Shown here: positions 36,301 through 48,500 of the stretch, in pieces
Position numbering within the stretch: the stretch's first letter is position 1
How the letters are laid out: every line of letters begins with the position of its first letter
Source: Sebastes aleutianus
Taxonomy: Eukaryota > Chordata > Actinopteri > Perciformes > Sebastidae
Assembly (NCBI GenBank): GCA_916700875.1
Contig: CAKAKS010000004.1
Coordinates: forward strand, 16,169,444 to 16,233,443
Direction of reading: 5' to 3'
DNA length: 64,000 nt
Translations under genes and position numbers: made by a program
Notes under the pieces: model-generated
What the model was told of the DNA's origin: nothing
The model's input: only the letters and a program-made list of their open reading frames with translations
Database searches by the model: none

Positions 36301-39300
36301 AGACGCACGTTAAGGTCGGAATCTCCAAATTGGCCATTTGGGTACCATCTGTGCCATTTGAAATCTTATCGGGTAACTGTAAATCTCATTTAATCACATT
36401 TACATGTCACTATAGGTACTAACTCCATCTAAATACAACTGTCTTTGGCTTTGTTTTGAAAAATCAGACCTGTATACATGATCCCAATTCCCATTCAAAG
36501 AAAACCATAACCCATTGGTCTATTTGACCTCCTCATGCCTGTGTTGAAGCTCTATGCCTTTATGATGAGTGCAATATCACAATTCCTCCAACAGATGGAG
36601 ACGTAGACCATGTTGTCACACTGAAGGCTGTTTGATGCTGGAGGAGTGCAGCTTGTAAATGCTCCTCCATGTAAATTATGTAAATTAATATAGACGAGAC
36701 ATTGGCAGCATTGATATACCCTGGAACACAACTTCTTTTATCATTTTTTTATAAGAAAATAAGTGTGAACTCAATTTCGGAGTAAAAAAAAAGACTTGAT
36801 AAGAGGAAGATTGTTTAAGTGAATACATGCTTCAAACTCACATTGTTGCTGGTTCAAATCCAGCTGTGGCTAATTTATACAGTGTTTGGCATTTCAATCT
36901 GCAAAAACCTCAATCTTATAAGGACATTTCTGTCTAATTGATACCTAAAAACCTTATTTTGCAGTGCACTGACAATATTTCATAGTTCTTAAATGCAAAC
37001 CAACATTTTTAAAAATGTCTATAAATTAGTCTATGATAAAATAAGAAACAAATACACTTGAGGAGTGCTTTGAGTGGATCCAACATGTGCTTTGTAACTG
37101 TGATGTTGTTGGTTCAATTCCAGCTGAGGGTCTTTGTTGCATGTCAAAGGTGTGTGTGCCAAAAATAATATCTTTTAAACAGGCAGGTTGTGGAGTTGTG
37201 AAAAAGTATGTTTTCTTTGAAAACAGGTTGAAATCTCACACTGGTTTATTTTAATAACTTTTTATAAAAAAGAAAAATGCTTAATAACTCAGAATAAAAA
37301 CAACTTGATAAGAGGATGCTTTTTCAGGGAACAATGCATCATGTTTTATAAGCTTATATTAGAAGTTGTGAGGGTTCGTCTAGGCTCTTATTTGTGCCAA
37401 ACCGTCTCGGTCCGGTGCACACAGGTAGATTAATGTGCGTAATGTGGAACCAACAATGTTCCAAAGTTCCGCCCGGAAACGTTTAGCCGTACGCCAAGAG
37501 CACAACATGGACACTGAAGTTGGTACAACAAGCAGATTGGCGTGCGAGTCAGTCACATTATGGCGAGTGCAATGAAAGGGAGGTGGGAGCAATGTAGGGT
37601 GTGTTGTAGGGTGAGTTATGTGAATCATGTGAGCGGAAACACATCCAACAAGTTAACGCACTCCATCAGCCAGGTGTGCCAATCAACACTCCTCCTGCTA
37701 ATGCACACATTTTTTATGATTTTATTTATTTAGCATTTTCCATTTCATAGCATTAGAGATCAGTTTTATAGCCCATTGTGACCTGTTGCCTTCTGGGAAA
37801 GTGTTTGTTGAGTGTATTACAGAAGTGTTTGAAATATTCCTTATTGTTAGAGTGGAAATAGTTTTCCAAAGTTGCCAGTATGTAAATTGCTGTCTCAGTT
37901 AATCCCCATCAAGAGGATTTCATCTGTATTTGACACATGCCCAGCTGGAAAACTTTAGTACTATATGTAGCAAATGCTTGCTGGTAGATTGAGTGAAATA
38001 TACATTTCAGTCTTCATAAGTTTATGTATTCCTTTTGTAATATTTTATTAGATAGCACATGTAGTCTAATATAAGATAAATGTGTACAGTTGATAGACAG
38101 ATGAAAATAGGTTCATGAGTGTTGATTGATAGATGCTGTAAATCTGTATGTTGTCTGTTTGTTTTTGCATATACAGCTCCATGTAACTCAGTATAACATA
38201 GTTTAGTCTAACATTTATGTGAAAATTCTGCATGTACTATATTTACACCATATTATCCCCCAAACATGCATCATTCTGTGACATTTTAGCACACATTGAT
38301 GATGCCACCATCAGCCCTCCCTACCTGAGTTCATTGATATGTTTGTTCGAACTACATATTGTACCTCCACATTTTTTGGATAGCCGCCCCCACGGCTCCT
38401 CATGGCTCCTCTCCATTCCTATATCAAAATGTGTGAATTGGTTTAGACAGAAATTTTCTGTGTGATATAAATAATGTTGCATTAAAAAAATACATCTTCT
38501 CAGTGGCTGCAAGGAGCCCAGTGCATTCTGGTCGTTGTAGGTTTTCTACCTTGTGCGCAAAAGGGAATACCACAGCCCTTTTTCTCTGTTTTCTCTGGTC
38601 ACGTAACACCAATTTCAAAAACATTTGCGCCTTTCTACTGCTTAGACGGCCTAGTTTAATGAAAAGACCATCTTCCCAGCAATAAAATACTTCTTTAAGT
38701 ACAGTACTTGATTAAATACACGTAGTTCACAGTGCTTTAGAAGGGATTTATATCTCTCTTTTTCTTCTTTCTCTAAATCACCTCAGATATTCTTGTGGGT
38801 TGGAAACTCAGCCAACCAGTATGAGACCAAGGAGGCGTGGAACAGCTCGCAGGAATACCTGAGGACTCACCCCGCGGGTCGCGACCCCGACACACCCATC
38901 GTCTTCGTCAAACAGGGATACGAACCGCCCACGTTCACCGGCTGGTTCAACGCATGGGATCCTCATAAGTGGAGCGTGAGTTTATTACAGGCTCTCTTGA
39001 GAATGTGTTTGATACAATATTGCAGCATGATTAAACAATTACAAATCATCACTATTCATAGTGTTCCGTGACATTTCCATGACATCAACGCAGATTGAAG
39101 TAGACGCAAACATGTGAACGAATCATTTCAGAGATTAGAAAAAGAACATTCAGTCACATGTGGATGATTTTTATGGATTGTTTGAAGATGAAGACGCATG
39201 CTTTACGAATGTTCAATCCTGCCTCACTTGATCTTCCCAACAGGGAGGCAACTCCTATGAGGAGATGAAAAAAAAGCTGAGTGATCCAGCATCTCTCTCA

Positions 39301-41226
39301 CAGATCACTGTTGTAAGTGATTGATTGACACTAATCCTTTCATTAATTGACTAAATGTACTAATATCACAAATGTAATGACGACTAATGTGTGAAATATC
39401 ACTGTTACTAATCTGTGAGTGTTTACAATTTTGATGTCTTGTAAAAATCCACCAAAAATATGATGTCACTCACCCGTGTCGTACGTCTGCAGGATATGAG
39501 CAACGCTAATCTCAATAGGAGTCCTGGTGGGGTTAGTGGAGGTGGTTACGGGGCTCCAGGAGGCCCCACGAGCTCCCCTCCAGTCTACAGGTTCCACGGA
39601 GGCGATCTGTCCCCCAGACCCTCCACTCCCACCAGCCCGTCCACCCAGAGGGCCCAGTCCTCTGCGTCCATGAACCTGTCCCCGTCCTCTAGCTTCACTC
39701 CATCCTCCCCCTCTGCTGGAGGCTCTGGGACGTATGTGGACCCAGAGCTCCTCATCAACAAGTCTCCCAGCGAGCTGCCGCAGGGAGTGGACCCCAACCT
39801 GAGAGAGGTGGGTGCACAATTACGGAGCTGTTGCAAAAACATGGGAGTCATTATGTGCTGGGTGTTATTAGTTGTGTGAATGCTGCAAGCATGGATGGAT
39901 TAGTGAACGTGTCTTCATGTTGGAAAGTCACAGCTCAGTTAAAGTAGAGATGTCCTGATCGTGTTAGTAGACTCTTTTAATATTGAGTATCTGCCAAATT
40001 CAATCCGATATTTGTATTTGTTGCTTTTTTTTTGCTTCATTCCGTATTACAGCTGCACGTCATACTAAGGCTACGGTAACATTTCACTGAAATATAATAA
40101 AGAACAAACACAGCATAAGAAAACCTTTTTACAAATAGACATAAAATGACTACAAGGAGATGGAAATCAACCACAGAGAGACAAAACAACTACAAGGAAA
40201 CACAAAATAACCACAAGGAAACACAAAACAACTTCAAGGAAAAACAAAACAACTTCAAAGAGACAAAACAAACTACAAGGAGACACAAAACAACCACAAA
40301 GAGACACTAATAACTACAAAGAGACAAAATAAGTACAAAGCGGCATAGAATGGCTACAAGGAGACACAAAATGACTCCAAGGAGGAGACACAAAACAACT
40401 ACAAAGAGACACAAAAAGACACAAAACAACCACAAAGAGACACAACTACAGACAGACACAGAATAAGTACAAAAAGACACAGCATAACTACAAAGAGACA
40501 CAAAATAACTACAGAGAGAGAGGCGCAAACAACTTCAAAGAGACACAAATCGACCACAAAGAGACACTCTGTGCATTCCAATACCCATACTGCCATACTA
40601 TTTAGTATGCCAGAAAAAGATTTAGTATGTCCCAATACATAGTATGTTAAATGCAGTATGCCAAAAATACCAGGATGTCCTACTACATCTCGTCACATTT
40701 TGCAGTATGCAAGTCAGCATGTTTTTCTGGTTATTCTGACCCAGAATCCTTTGCACAGCAGATATATGAACAAGGGGGTCAAAGTTCAAGGAGCAATGTT
40801 ACGACGAAGTAGTATGTCCCAATTGTATGCATACTGCAAGAAACAGTACATTCTTTGTAAGGGCAGCTGCAGTACGTACTATAAGTAAAAAGAAAAAGTG
40901 TGTGATTTGGAACGGTCTCCTTCAGTCTGTCCCCATCCCGTCCCAACAGTATGTAAGGAGGAACCTTTTACAAGTCTGTGCCAAAGGCCCCGTTGTCTCA
41001 CAATCCTTCCCTGGCTGTGAAGATGATGTGATTCAGTTATAATTATCCTGATGTAATAACACAGTGTGTTCAGTAGAGGTCAGCCTAACTGTTGTCTATC
41101 CTCTGATCTCAGGACTACCTGTCTGACGTGGATTTTGAGAACCTGCTCGGAACGACTCGCGCAGACTTCAAGCGCCTGCCGAAGTGGAGGCAGAGTGACT
41201 TGAAGAAAAAAGCAGGACTTTTCTAA
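30343..41226 (+). CDS. vill: Villin-like actin-binding protein, complete (887 aa)
   Basis: Gelsolin/villin proteins bind, cap, sever or bundle F-actin under calcium and PIP2 control. Coding exons: 30343-30417, 30539-30613, 30698-30897, 31252-31360, 31666-31776, 32608-32813, 32916-32994, 33091-33189, 33360-33513, 34111-34211, 34557-34694, 34799-34957, 35096-35275, 35397-35542, 35906-36050, 38787-38975, 39244-39312, 39493-39807 and 41113-41226. All junctions are GT-AG and frame-consistent, giving 887 residues. Gelsolin-like repeats 1-6 fill about residues 15-735: GDCYIVLY in G1, DCYIVDQRG opening G3, GGDCYLVLYTY in G4. A Ser/Pro/Gly-rich linker occupies residues 746-835. The protein ends in a headpiece finishing LPKWRQSDLKKKAGLF, with the Trp cap and KK/GLF actin-binding residues. 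The start is a tandem ATG ATG; either is in frame. Synteny with ctdspl and plcd1 indicates vill rather than vil1 or avil. The linker is longer than the roughly 40 residues of villin. No breaks were seen. Confidence 0.93.
32325..32539. mobile_element. TTAAAGGA-ended MITE copy 3 (5' truncated)
   Basis: It matches the right half of copies 1 and 2, from GTTTCTACAGTAG through ATCTGCAACCTCACC to CACTGCACCTTTAA. The left half is missing. Shorter scraps of the family are at 44750-44780 and 46737-46765. Confidence 0.7.
33655..33970. mobile_element. vill: GTGTCGCGATATACCGATATC-type MITE in vill intron
   Basis: It opens AGGGGTGTCGCGATATACCG and near its right end carries TATCGGTATCGCGATAATAT, the inverted counterpart. 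It lies in the intron between exons 33360-33513 and 34111-34211. Confidence 0.65.
35069..35090. repeat. vill: (TG)11 at a vill splice acceptor
   Basis: The TG run ends five bases before exon 35096-35275 (..TGTGTTTAG|GG) and takes the place of a normal polypyrimidine tract. Confidence 0.9.
36051..38786 (+). other. vill: vill large intron between G5 and G6 exons
   Basis: There is no coding content. Two diverged related segments near 36750-36870 and 37060-37330 each contain a tRNA B-box-like motif (GGTTCAAATCC at 36851, GGTTCAATTCC at 37111), and both halves also share an ACTTGATAAGAGGA motif. They may be remnants of a tRNA-derived SINE or a diverged duplication. Confidence 0.4.
40139..40565. 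repeat. vill: ACAAAGAGACACAAAAC minisatellite
   Basis: Many imperfect copies of a unit like CTACAAAGAGACACAAAA(C/T) run head to tail in the last vill intron. The strand bias is strong (A/C/G with almost no T). Confidence 0.8.
40566..40915. repeat. vill: Repeat with many GTATG/CATAC motifs
   Basis: It is dense in AGTATG and CATACT motifs and starts GTGCATTCCAATACCCATAC, resembling a teleost DNA-transposon remnant. The termini are not certain. Confidence 0.45.
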
Positions 41227-41616
41227 AAGAAAACAATTCACTGTTGGATTCACATGGAAACATCGTCAAACCTGTCTCACTGTAACGCTGAGAAACCTGT
41301 TTGTAAAACAAGCTAGAGCAGCATTTTAGCTGCCGGCTGACTGACAGGATGGGTAGAGGCCTCGATCATTTCACCTGAATATTGTTTTTTTTATACATCA
41401 ACCAAGTTTAAGTGATTAAAAATGTTGACTAGAATTAGCTTATTTACATGATTGTGATAAAAAACCAAAATCAAGGACATGATTTAACACTTAAGTTAAG
41501 ATTATTTTCAATTGTTATGCTTTATATTTATCTATATTTTTCAATGTTTTGCTGATCGTACCATGATCGAGTTTTCTCAGGATGTCATCGTCATCGGCTG
41601 AATCACTTATATTATG

Positions 41617-41622
41617 AATAAA
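41617..41622 (+). terminator. vill: vill polyadenylation signal AATAAA
   Basis: AATAAA lies 391 bases after the vill stop, followed about 30 bases later by the G/T-rich tctgctggttttatttg. This gives a compact 3' UTR of about 410 bases. Confidence 0.8.
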
Positions 41623-41657
41623 ACACACAAAACACTTCAATCAGAGACTCTGCTGGT

Positions 41658-41663
41658 TTTATT
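41658..41663 (-). terminator. plcd1: plcd1 polyadenylation signal AATAAA (minus strand)
   Basis: TTTATT on the plus strand reads AATAAA on the minus strand, about 706 bases after the plcd1 stop. On the minus strand it is followed by a G/T-rich run (tgttttgtgtgttttatt), the expected downstream element. It lies 35 bases from the opposing vill signal. Confidence 0.7.
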
Positions 41664-42368
41664 TGAGAGCTAGTGCAAATGCAGATAAATTAAAAAGATC
41701 TGTTTGACATGAAATACTTGATAAGGTGAATTAAGGTTCAATGTGTTAAGAGCAGATTCGTGTACGATACAGTTAATTTCTTGATCATGCTCATCATATT
41801 ATTGTCAAAAGGAAGTTTGTTAAAAAATGAAAACACTGACAAACATTGTGGAGCATTCATCAAAATGAATGGACACCTCAACACAGTGGCTCTCTCAATG
41901 GGCACAAACAGAGACCAACATCATTATAGAACTAAAATGAGAGGAGTCTTTTAAACAGTTGAGTGCTTGTTGTGTTTACATGATTTGTATGATTCTGAAG
42001 GGAAATATAAAGCCTCAAGAAATCTATAAAACAAAGTTAAAATACTATTCAGAAATATCTTAAGCTGGAATCCACACTTTACTCCTCCAATTATTGTACT
42101 TCGCCCCAATACGGCAAACACAGTTTCTTTAAATACTCTGCTCTTTCATTCACAGTTTTCATTCACTCTTTCTTTGTTACTCTCAACCATACTTCTTTTA
42201 AAAAAAGCTACAATTATACAATGACAGGAAAAAGTGTTACGCAGACATCGATGAGTCGGCACCTTGGCAAGAAGACAAACATATTTGATCAGAGTTAAAT
42301 TATATGTAGCTTTAAAACTGGACAAATTCTTTTAGAATTTCCTTGAAGGTTTTTCCAAACCAGCGAGC

Positions 42369-45300
42369 CTACTCGGCGTCAATGAGCATGAGATGCACAA
42401 ACAGTCCGGCCGAGCAGATGACGTCACCTCGCTTGGTGAGCAGCGGGACGTGGCGATACCCTGGAAAACAGGAAGTGAGTTTTTAGCTTTGTCAGACAAG
42501 TCAAAATCTCGTCATATGTGGAACACATAAGTCATATCACATAAAGCTGTCAGCAACTCTTGTTTTGTTAGTCTTTGCAGTTTTGGTGTTAACTTGCTGT
42601 TGAGCCTGTAAACTCCTAGATCTCCCTCTCCGTTCAATATCTCTCTAACATCTGGGCTCCTTTCTTTCTGCTTTCTCCAGTTCAGTGCTTCACGTTGTTT
42701 GAGTTGGGCTCTCTTACCGTTCTGTACGCTGGTGAGCGGTAGACAGTACTGCCCGATGAGATCATTCTGGGATGTTGAGTCATAGTCCTCCGCCACAAAC
42801 CGCAGCATGGCCAGCTCTGGGACTTGGATGTCAAACTTGAAGGTCTCGTTCCACATCGGGTTGAACCCTGCAGGGAGGGATTATTGTTACTTTGCTCTTT
42901 GAACTGAGAATGAATGAATGGAACAATTTGTGCCCACATGTATGTGTGTGTGTGTGTTTATGTGCTCACCATTGTTATCGATGTAGTGTGTCTCCTTGCT
43001 GGCGTTGTCTGCTGGGACGCCGTAGATCTCCACTCTGACCAGAGGGTCAACGATGGACTTCTGTTTGTCCTTGTTGAGTTTAGGTAACTGCTGAGCTGAG
43101 ATCACCTTTTGTATTGGGATATGAAACACAAATATGTAACTATATAAAAAAAAAAAAAAAAATCATGTTTACGGCATGAAAAGTCATTAGTAAATAGCAG
43201 ATATTTAAAATACTAATTCAAAACCTTGACTCCACTCCACAGCGCATCTTTAACTCTAACTATCTTTCAGGTTAAACTGCAAATAACCAGGGTTATTATA
43301 GTAAACTAATATGAAAATAAGCAGTGAAAAATATTGTCGTAAATTGAAACTAAATAATAAAAAACATTTTAAACGATATATCACTACACAAAAACACAAA
43401 AATTGGAGCGCGAAAATTAAAAAAAACTAAATTAAAACAACTAAACCTAAACCTGTCTAAAAAACTGAAACAAAATATATAAAAATTAAACCTTTCTGAA
43501 AAACTGAAAGTGAAATAAAACTAGCAACCGTACTGTGAAAACTAACTGAAACTAAACCAAAATGAAATCAAAGTGAAAACTAAAATAAAAACTAAAATTC
43601 AAAACTATTATAACCTTGCGGATAACTCTCACCATCACACTAAAGGTCTTCCTCTGTAGCCAGGGCCCATTGGAAAGCGTGCTGGGATCAAACTGGGAGG
43701 ACAGGACTCTCTGGAATTCGGGTTTCAGGACGTAGCCGCAAAGACCGTTTGGCAGAAACCGACCCTGGTTTAGGTGCATCTCCTTGGCGGGAGTCTGGAA
43801 GTTCAACGCCACTAAAATACAAATCAGACAGAAGGGTGTGAAACCATTTCTCCTAATATAACAATAATGGCTGGATTTCTGCATGTAGTAATGGGAGCGT
43901 ACCTATCTGGCAGCCAACGTTCCACATGGGCACCGGGTTATAGTTGGAGGAGTCGGTCCTGGAGCCAGCGGGGTAGATCCTACTGAGTTTGTCCATGTTG
44001 TGATGGGTATAGGCGGTCCCTACGAGAACACATTGAAACATAGTTTTCATACTCTGCTCATGAGAAATCATAATCAACTGTCAGTTAGTGATATTGTGAT
44101 GTTTACCTGAAGTGTCGGCCAGGTTGAACGCTTTACTCTCCTTGAAGGACGACATCTCGTAGAAGGCCTGGTTTTCCTTGGCGTGTTCGAAGCCACTAAA
44201 ATGAACACTCTTGCAGTAGAGGACGATGTCTGAGAGCGCTTTGGCAAGTTTGATTTTTGATTTCTAAACAGGAGACGGGATAGCAGCTCAGTTTTGTTGA
44301 ACAAAATGCATGTATTTTTGAACTGTGTTAGAAATGACACTTGACACACCTTTGATTTGGTTTTTCCGCCGTTCTCCTTGTTATCTGCAGCCTCGTCCTC
44401 CTCGGACACGGTGTCTTCCTCGATGGTATTGTCATTGCTGAAGGCAGCATCCAGTTTGTTCAATCGCTTCCCCTTGACGAGGAACTTGCCCTTCAGCTCC
44501 TGAACAGAAACAAACAAAGTGTGTTTTTTTGTGTCGCAATTTTTTTATAATAATGAAGGGAAGCGTATTCTTATCTTTCAATGGAAAAGAGGTGTGTTAT
44601 TGGTGACTGCTGATCACGTCCTCTCAGTAGCCAATGACAGAGAGGAAAATGTTGTGTGATGCCTAATTATAATTTCCTTCAAGGCTGACTATGCCACAGA
44701 CATTCATCCCATGGGTGCTACATTTGAACAGGGCTTGGGAAATTTTAAGTTGGTTGCGATCTGCAACCTCACCACTAGATCTCCCTCTCCACTCAGAGCT
44801 TAATCTTACTCAATTGTCTCTCTCGACTCCCTTATAGTCAAGATGGCGGCGAAGATAACTAAAACGGGGGATTTATTCATCTCGTATCATGCCTGACTTT
44901 AGTGGATCAAAACATATTGGATATGGAATAAACCTGCAGATGCTCTGGTTCAAAATGAGACCAAACTTTTCAATGGATGTCAGTTTTTGAGCCACGACAA
45001 ACACCTGGACAGGTAACACCTCTTTCTAACTGTACGCGATGCGAACGAGCGAACATCAGATTGTTTCAGTTATTCCCAATGAAGATGTCCTAACCTGCTC
45101 CGTGTGTCAGCGAACAGGCTGAGCGACGTGTCGCTTGTTTAATAAAAAGCTCGCCCTGGCTCTATTCTTGCAAAGTTTCGCACACCTCCAACCTTTTATC
45201 GCTGGTCGAAATCAACGCTGACGGTAACTGACATAAATCAATATTACTCTCTCTGCGTAATAGAGTGACATCGCTCGTAGTACATCTGGAAAAATGTTGC

Positions 45301-45543
45301 GCTCCATTCTCAGAGTTCGCTCGGGCGGTGTAAGTTGGGAAGAGGTTTAAGGCTCGTATTTGACCTATTGCCGAAAATTTTCGCTACTGAAGCAGTTGTT
45401 GATAACTTAAGAAGTGGTATAAAACAGTCAATAAAACCACCGCAACCACGAGAGGACCTTGAGCATAAAGTTATAAATGAGCACAAAAAATATTAGGCTG
45501 ATGGGGCCAGTAGCATACGAGATTAGCTGCGGACAGACAGACA

Positions 45544-45585
<42 letters not shown>

Positions 45586-48500
45586 TGATCTCCTGTCAGA
45601 GATAACAACACCTCTTATCAAACAAGGTGTTCTCTCACACAGTCAGATCATGACAACTTATTAGTTAATAAACAACTTATCACTAAGCGCTCACTCAGGC
45701 GAGATGATAAAATGCAAAACTCAAGATCTTGTGTACCCACATTATCAACACATAGATGAGGAGCAGAGGCTTTAGATTGATGCTGTTTTGATTATGTGCT
45801 AGAGGTTTAATTTGGTGCTCACATAATGAGGATGGGTTTTACTTTAATCTCATCAGTTTCCTTTCCGAGACAAATCTAATGGTCATGTTAAAGTAAACAG
45901 GAAAGTGAAGTGGTTCATTAACTTAAAGAGGGGGGTTTTTAGGTGCGGTGTTTATTTAGGAGCTCTGAGGCTTTAAAGAGACAGTGAATGTTACATAATA
46001 GGAATCAGTGAGCTGAGATTGACGCACCTCAGGTGAGGGGAAGTTGGTGGGCATGGTGTTGCCCAGAGGCTTTGTGACCAAAGCATCACCCAGGATGGAG
46101 ATCAAATAATGAGCCATGAGCTTCTGCTGTTCCACGGTGCAGTGGTTCTCCAGGGACAGGATCACTGGGTAGTCAGACGTCTGGAGAAACAAAGGAAACA
46201 ATCATTCAGGGAAGGTAAAGTGAGAAAAACAAGAATGGAAATGAAATGCAATCATCGATACGTCACATACTTTGAAGGCGTAATCGTTGATGGCTTTGAT
46301 GACGTCTCTGAAGAGCACTTTGGATGTGAGCGTGTAGCCGTGGTAAATGACGGGCTCGCCGTTAGCCCCGTCCCAACAGTCCAGCTCCACACAGCGACAG
46401 CTCTTCATCAGTGCTCTGAAGGGAAAGAAAACCTCCATGAAAACCTTGGATCACTTCACTCCTGCCCTTTTTATATATTGCAGAAATGTTTCCAGAAAGA
46501 TTATGTGCATTTCGGCAACTAGTGTCAGTTTTGGTTCCTGGGTCATAGTTCCTGTCCCCTAAGAAGTTCCTGCTCCTGAGGTGGTACTTTTTGAAGGCCC
46601 TGGAACTATTGGGGTGGATGAATACAAGCCTGAAGACCGCTACAACTTGTCTGCATCATTTTGGTCTCATCATGATCATTCATCACACTGGTTGTCGCTT
46701 TTATAATTATAAGGACTTGGGCTTGACTTTTTTTTTTTTAAAGGTGCAGTGTGTAGGATTAGACATTAGTCTAATTTGCCTAAATCTCCAGTTGTTTAGA
46801 TAAAATGGAAAGGCAAACAAGAATGTACAAAAGTACTTTTAGTTCCTGACTTAGTTCCCAAATTTAGTTCCTGGGACCAACCAAATCCATGCTCCAGTTG
46901 CCCTTCAGTTAACGTTACGTACATTATGTTTGTTAATGGTAGTTACTTGATGTAGGCTTCTGTGCTGCTGGGTCCTTTGAGTTGATCTTCCATCAGGTAT
47001 GTGTTGTGTGAGGAGGAGATGTAGTAATGGTTGAGGGGCTGGTGCATGTCCTGATACACCTGTTTGTGGGCCGGGTTGAGGATGGAGCTCTCCTCCTGGT
47101 GCAGGTACATCAGGAAGCCGTCTTTGGTCAAGTGCTTCTTCTGCTTCGCTGGAGGACAGACAGACATGATGAATATGACGCGATATCTGGAATGTGACCA
47201 TGGTGTCCTCCTAAAAGACTTAACCTTACCTGTCCCATCCACCTCGTATTTTTCAATCAGCTTGAGAGCGTCCTCCATGGTCGCCTGCTCCCTCTGCTGA
47301 TTCAACAGGAAGTTCAGCAGGTCTCTGGCGCTCATCTGACCGTCCGTTTCAGCGCAATTCCCATAAATCACATCTACCTCCTCGCGGTGCGTCAGCAGGT
47401 CGTAGAAGTGCTCGATCTCTGGGCCCTCCAGGGAGCCTGAATTGGACTTGTCACATTGCTATGCAACATGATAAGACAACCAATCAACCAGATATACTAG
47501 CTTTTCAGTTTGTTTTTATGGATGATATATTGATCTGCAGCACACAATGGCTCATTGAGACTCACATTGAAGATGTCCACTGCATAAGTGTCGTCCACTT
47601 CGACGTTGATCTGTCTCAGGAAGTGCTTCAGCTCCTTCAGGGTCATCTTATTGTCCTCGTTCTTGTCCGCTTTCCGCATGCAGTTGATAATCCAACTGGC
47701 ATTTAGATGTAAGGATTATATTTGAACTAATTAAGAACAAATCTACAGAAAGCACTTGTCTCCTCTCAAGAGAAGCGTGCATGCAAACACATTCCCCGCT
47801 AAAAGACTTTGTCAAGGATACTGCTCACTCTTCTGCTGGTGGCTGAGGTTGCGCATGTTGTGGATGAGCTTGTCCAGGCCGTTGACCCACTGTTTCATCT
47901 CCTGCCCGTTGGCTGCCATCAGGTCGAGGTTTTTCTTGCGGCCCTTGAAGATGATGGAGAAGCACAGCTCTTCAGCACTGGGCTCGGTGTGTTTGTTGAG
48001 CCCCTCAGACTGACGGCCCTTACGCACTGAGTCAATGTCATCGATGGAGACTGTTTGGAGAGAGGAAGGGGATCGTTTGAAATTGTTATGTAAGTCATAA
48101 CAAAACTTCGACATGCTGTAAATTGAATTTGACATGAAATAGCCCCTCAGGATTTGGAGACAAGTCTCTCTCTGTAATAATGAAAGTAATAATAAGTTAT
48201 GGTGGAAACTCCCAGTCTGGATTACAAAAAAAATCAAATCAAGTTCTCCTTTTTCTTTACACAAAATGTAATATTTCAAAATTACACTAGATTACATTCT
48301 AAAAATATATATAATATAAAATTATTATATTTACACTATTAGGAGCAGTTCAGATGTCGGACTCCTGAGGACCATTTTTGTGTCAAATTATTATTATTTC
48401 TTAAGTAAGTAGCCGTGTAATAATCGGGATAATGTACAGCTAGCCGGTCATTGTTGTGAAATAAACCCCGACAGGGTCATGTGACACCCTGACGCGAAGC

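Noticed and set aside
37440..37680. Short minus and plus open frames in the vill intron
   Set aside because: No homology, no splice logic and intronic location.
39466..39851. Antisense open frames over the vill linker exon
   Set aside because: They are shadows of the GC-rich Ser/Pro/Gly coding exon on the plus strand.
47831..47840. gtgagc donor within the plcd1 PH-domain exon end
   Set aside because: Using it joins out of frame to the EF-hand exon; the U12 donor nine bases downstream fits exactly.
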